Positions 62,428 through 64,000 of a DNA stretch of 64,000 nt are shown here, in pieces. How positions within the stretch are numbered: the stretch's first letter is position 1; every line of letters begins with the position of its first letter. The notes under the pieces are model-generated. The model was not told the DNA's origin and did no database searches. It worked only from the letters and a program-made list of their open reading frames with translations. The DNA comes from Hydractinia symbiolongicarpus (taxonomy: Eukaryota > Cnidaria > Hydrozoa > Anthoathecata > Hydractiniidae), in the NCBI RefSeq assembly GCF_029227915.1, contig NC_079884.1, positions 28,646,001 to 28,710,000 of the forward strand, read 5' to 3'. Both the position numbers and the translations under genes were made by a program.

Positions 62428-64000
62428 TTATAAAGGTGATAAATGAGCCAGTTTGACTACAAGAAATAACAGTCTTCCTAATTTGACATGATTGCTGGAA
62501 CTAAGTGATTACACTGGGCGCTGTGGTAGCGTTTTAATTAAAATTTAAGTTAAGTAAGTCATTTTTTACTGTGGGACCAATCCTAGCCGTTATCGCGCGC
62601 TGAAGAAATAGAGACAGTATCAAAAACTACATTTCATTGACTTTCTAACGGTGTCAATCCGTTTGAGTTACAACGGTTGCGTCACATATTCGTACCAACA
62701 TGTATTTAGTGATTTTCTTCCGATATTACTAAGTTGTATTGCTTTTAACAGTGAAACGATTGACTGTGGGAATTAATTGAACTGATTTTGGACTGTGACC
62801 TCATAAATGTGATAAATGAGCCAATTGGTCTCCAAGGAATAACATTCTTCTTAATTTGACATGATTGCCGGAATTCATCGATTACATTAGGCTATGTCGT
62901 AGCGCTTTATTTAAAAACTTAGATAAATAAGTCGCGCAGAATAAATAGGAACTGTTTCAAAGACTACATTTCATTCACTTTTTAGCGGCATAAATCCGTT
63001 TGAGTTACAACGGTTGCGTCACATATTCGTACCAACATGTATTTAGCGATAGTATTCGGATATTACTAGGTTGCATCGCTTTTAACAGTGAAACGTTTGA
63101 CTGTGGGACTTAATTTAACTGATTTTGGACTTTAACATTATAAATGTGATAAATGAGCCAATTTGACTACAAGAAATAGCAGTCTTCTTAATTTGACATC
63201 ATTGCTGGAACTCAGCGATTACACTGGGCGCTGTGGTAGCGCTTTGTTAAAAAAATTAAGATAAATAAGTCATTCTTTACTGTGGGACCAATCCTAGCCG
63301 TTAGTTCGCGCTGAAGAAATAGAGACAGTTGCAGAAACTGCATCTCATTGACTTTCTAACGGTGTCAATCCGTTTGAGTTACAAGGGTTGCGTCACATAT
63401 TCGTACCAACATGTATTTAGTGATTTTTTCCAATATTTCTAAGTTGTATTGCTTTTAACAGTGAAACGATTGACTGTGGGAATTAATTGAACTGATTCTG
63501 GACTGTGACTTTATAAATGTGATAAATGAGCCAATTGGTATCGAAGGAATAACTTTCTTCTTAATTTGACGTGAGTGCTGGAATTCAGCGATTATATTAG
63601 GCTCTGTCGTAGCGCTTTATTTAAAAACTTAGATAAATAAGTCTTTTCTTACTGTGGGACCAATCCTGTCCGTTAGCACGCGCTGAATAAATAGGAACAG
63701 TTTCAAAGACTACATTTCATTGACATTCTAGCGGTATAAATCCGTTTGAGTTACAACGGTTGCGTCACATATTCGTACCAACATGTATTTAGCGATAGCA
63801 TTCGGATATTACCAGTTTGCATCGATTTTAACATTGAAACGTTTGACTGTGGGACATAATTGAACTGATTTTGGACTTTGACCTTATAAATGTGATAAAT
63901 GAGCCAGTTTGACTACAAGAAATAACATTCTTCTTAATTTGACATGATTGCTGGAACTCAGCGATTACACTGGGCGCTATGGTAGCGCTTTGTTAAAAAA
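62428..64000. repeat. 6,903-bp long-range repeat, right copy, cut by window end
   Basis: This is the right-hand partner of 55525-57097 and agrees with it up to the last base of the window. Differences are few, such as TTTAACATTA against TTTGACATTA near 63132 and GCAGAAACTG against GCAAAAACTG near 63331. The array clearly continues beyond 64,000. Confidence 0.92.

Larger units (their letters stand above)
1..64000. repeat. Satellite DNA array, ~370-bp monomer, head-to-tail
   Basis: The same landmarks recur in the same order and orientation throughout: an A-rich start, CTGTGGGACCAATCC, GACAGTTTCAAA, a box with TTGCGTCACATATTCGTACC, GACTGTGGGA, GATAAATGAG, TTGACATGATTG and GATTACACTGGGCGCTGTGG. 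The first three monomers start at 1, 374 and about 746, giving a period of 372-373 bp, so about 175 monomers fit. Both strands are rich in stop codons and no unique sequence interrupts the array. Arrays of this kind are known from eukaryotic centromeric and pericentromeric heterochromatin. That location is inferred, since no flanking DNA is visible. Confidence is very high for satellite DNA and low for any function or species. Confidence 0.98.

Noticed and set aside
1-64000. CRISPR array (regularly spaced repeats)
   Set aside because: The whole ~370-bp period is repeated. There are no short repeats separated by unique spacers and no cas genes.
1-64000. Transposon origin or insertion
   Set aside because: I saw no terminal inverted repeats, target-site duplications, poly-A tails, LTRs or coding remnants of transposase or reverse transcriptase. 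The only inverted sequence is the short hairpin at 17726 and its copies.
1-64000. A hidden novel gene system
   Set aside because: Stop codons are dense in all frames of the consensus monomer and no unique sequence exists. Unusual structure is confined to repeat architecture.

Overview
The whole 64-kb window is one uninterrupted block of satellite DNA. A monomer of about 370-373 bp is repeated head to tail, roughly 175 times, from the first base to the last. The sequence is AT-rich (about 37% G+C in the first monomer, counted by hand). I see no convincing protein-coding gene, RNA gene, transposon, CRISPR array, telomere repeat or unique sequence, and neither edge of the array is inside the window. 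A large homogeneous array with nested higher-order repeats (HORs) points to a eukaryotic nuclear genome, most likely centromeric, pericentromeric or other constitutive heterochromatin. The species cannot be named from this sequence.

Layout, left to right. (1) 1 to about 4.5 kb: full-length, fairly diverged monomers plus one 86-bp stub. (2) 4.5-6.6 kb: a 951-bp tandem repeat. (3) 6.6-13.1 kb: mixed monomers with three copies of a ~0.5-kb cassette that contains a 208-bp truncated monomer. (4) 13.13-15.98 kb: a nearly perfect 1,423-bp tandem duplication. (5) 17.1-21.7 kb: 2,146-bp and 1,400-bp HOR copies, each holding the same 13-bp-arm hairpin at a rearranged junction. (6) 21.7-26.9 kb: a regular run of 373-bp monomers whose central box has become a perfect 10-bp palindrome. 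(7) 26.9-35.6 kb: 1,829-, 2,537- and 1,455-bp HORs, where a monomer lacking 36 bp first appears. (8) 35.6-50.1 kb: a 1,912-bp five-monomer HOR (A-B-C-D-E plus a 120-bp stub), a 1,202-bp derivative lacking B-C, and a 1,083-bp trimer. (9) 50.1-64 kb: reshuffled cassettes of the same modules, including a 6,903-bp long-range repeat that runs off the right edge.

No genes act together here; what the window records is how a satellite evolves. Nearly all HOR periods are sums of a ~373-bp full monomer and a ~336-bp deleted monomer. Rearranged junctions (stubs, 36-bp deletion, hairpin) are inherited by later copies, so they act as lineage tags for successive rounds of unequal exchange or amplification. 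The best-preserved part of the monomer is a ~44-bp box (127-170 in the first copy) containing TTGCGTCA and TTCGTAC, the most plausible candidate for a bound or otherwise constrained site. All period lengths come from hand-located landmarks. Identity levels are judged by eye.
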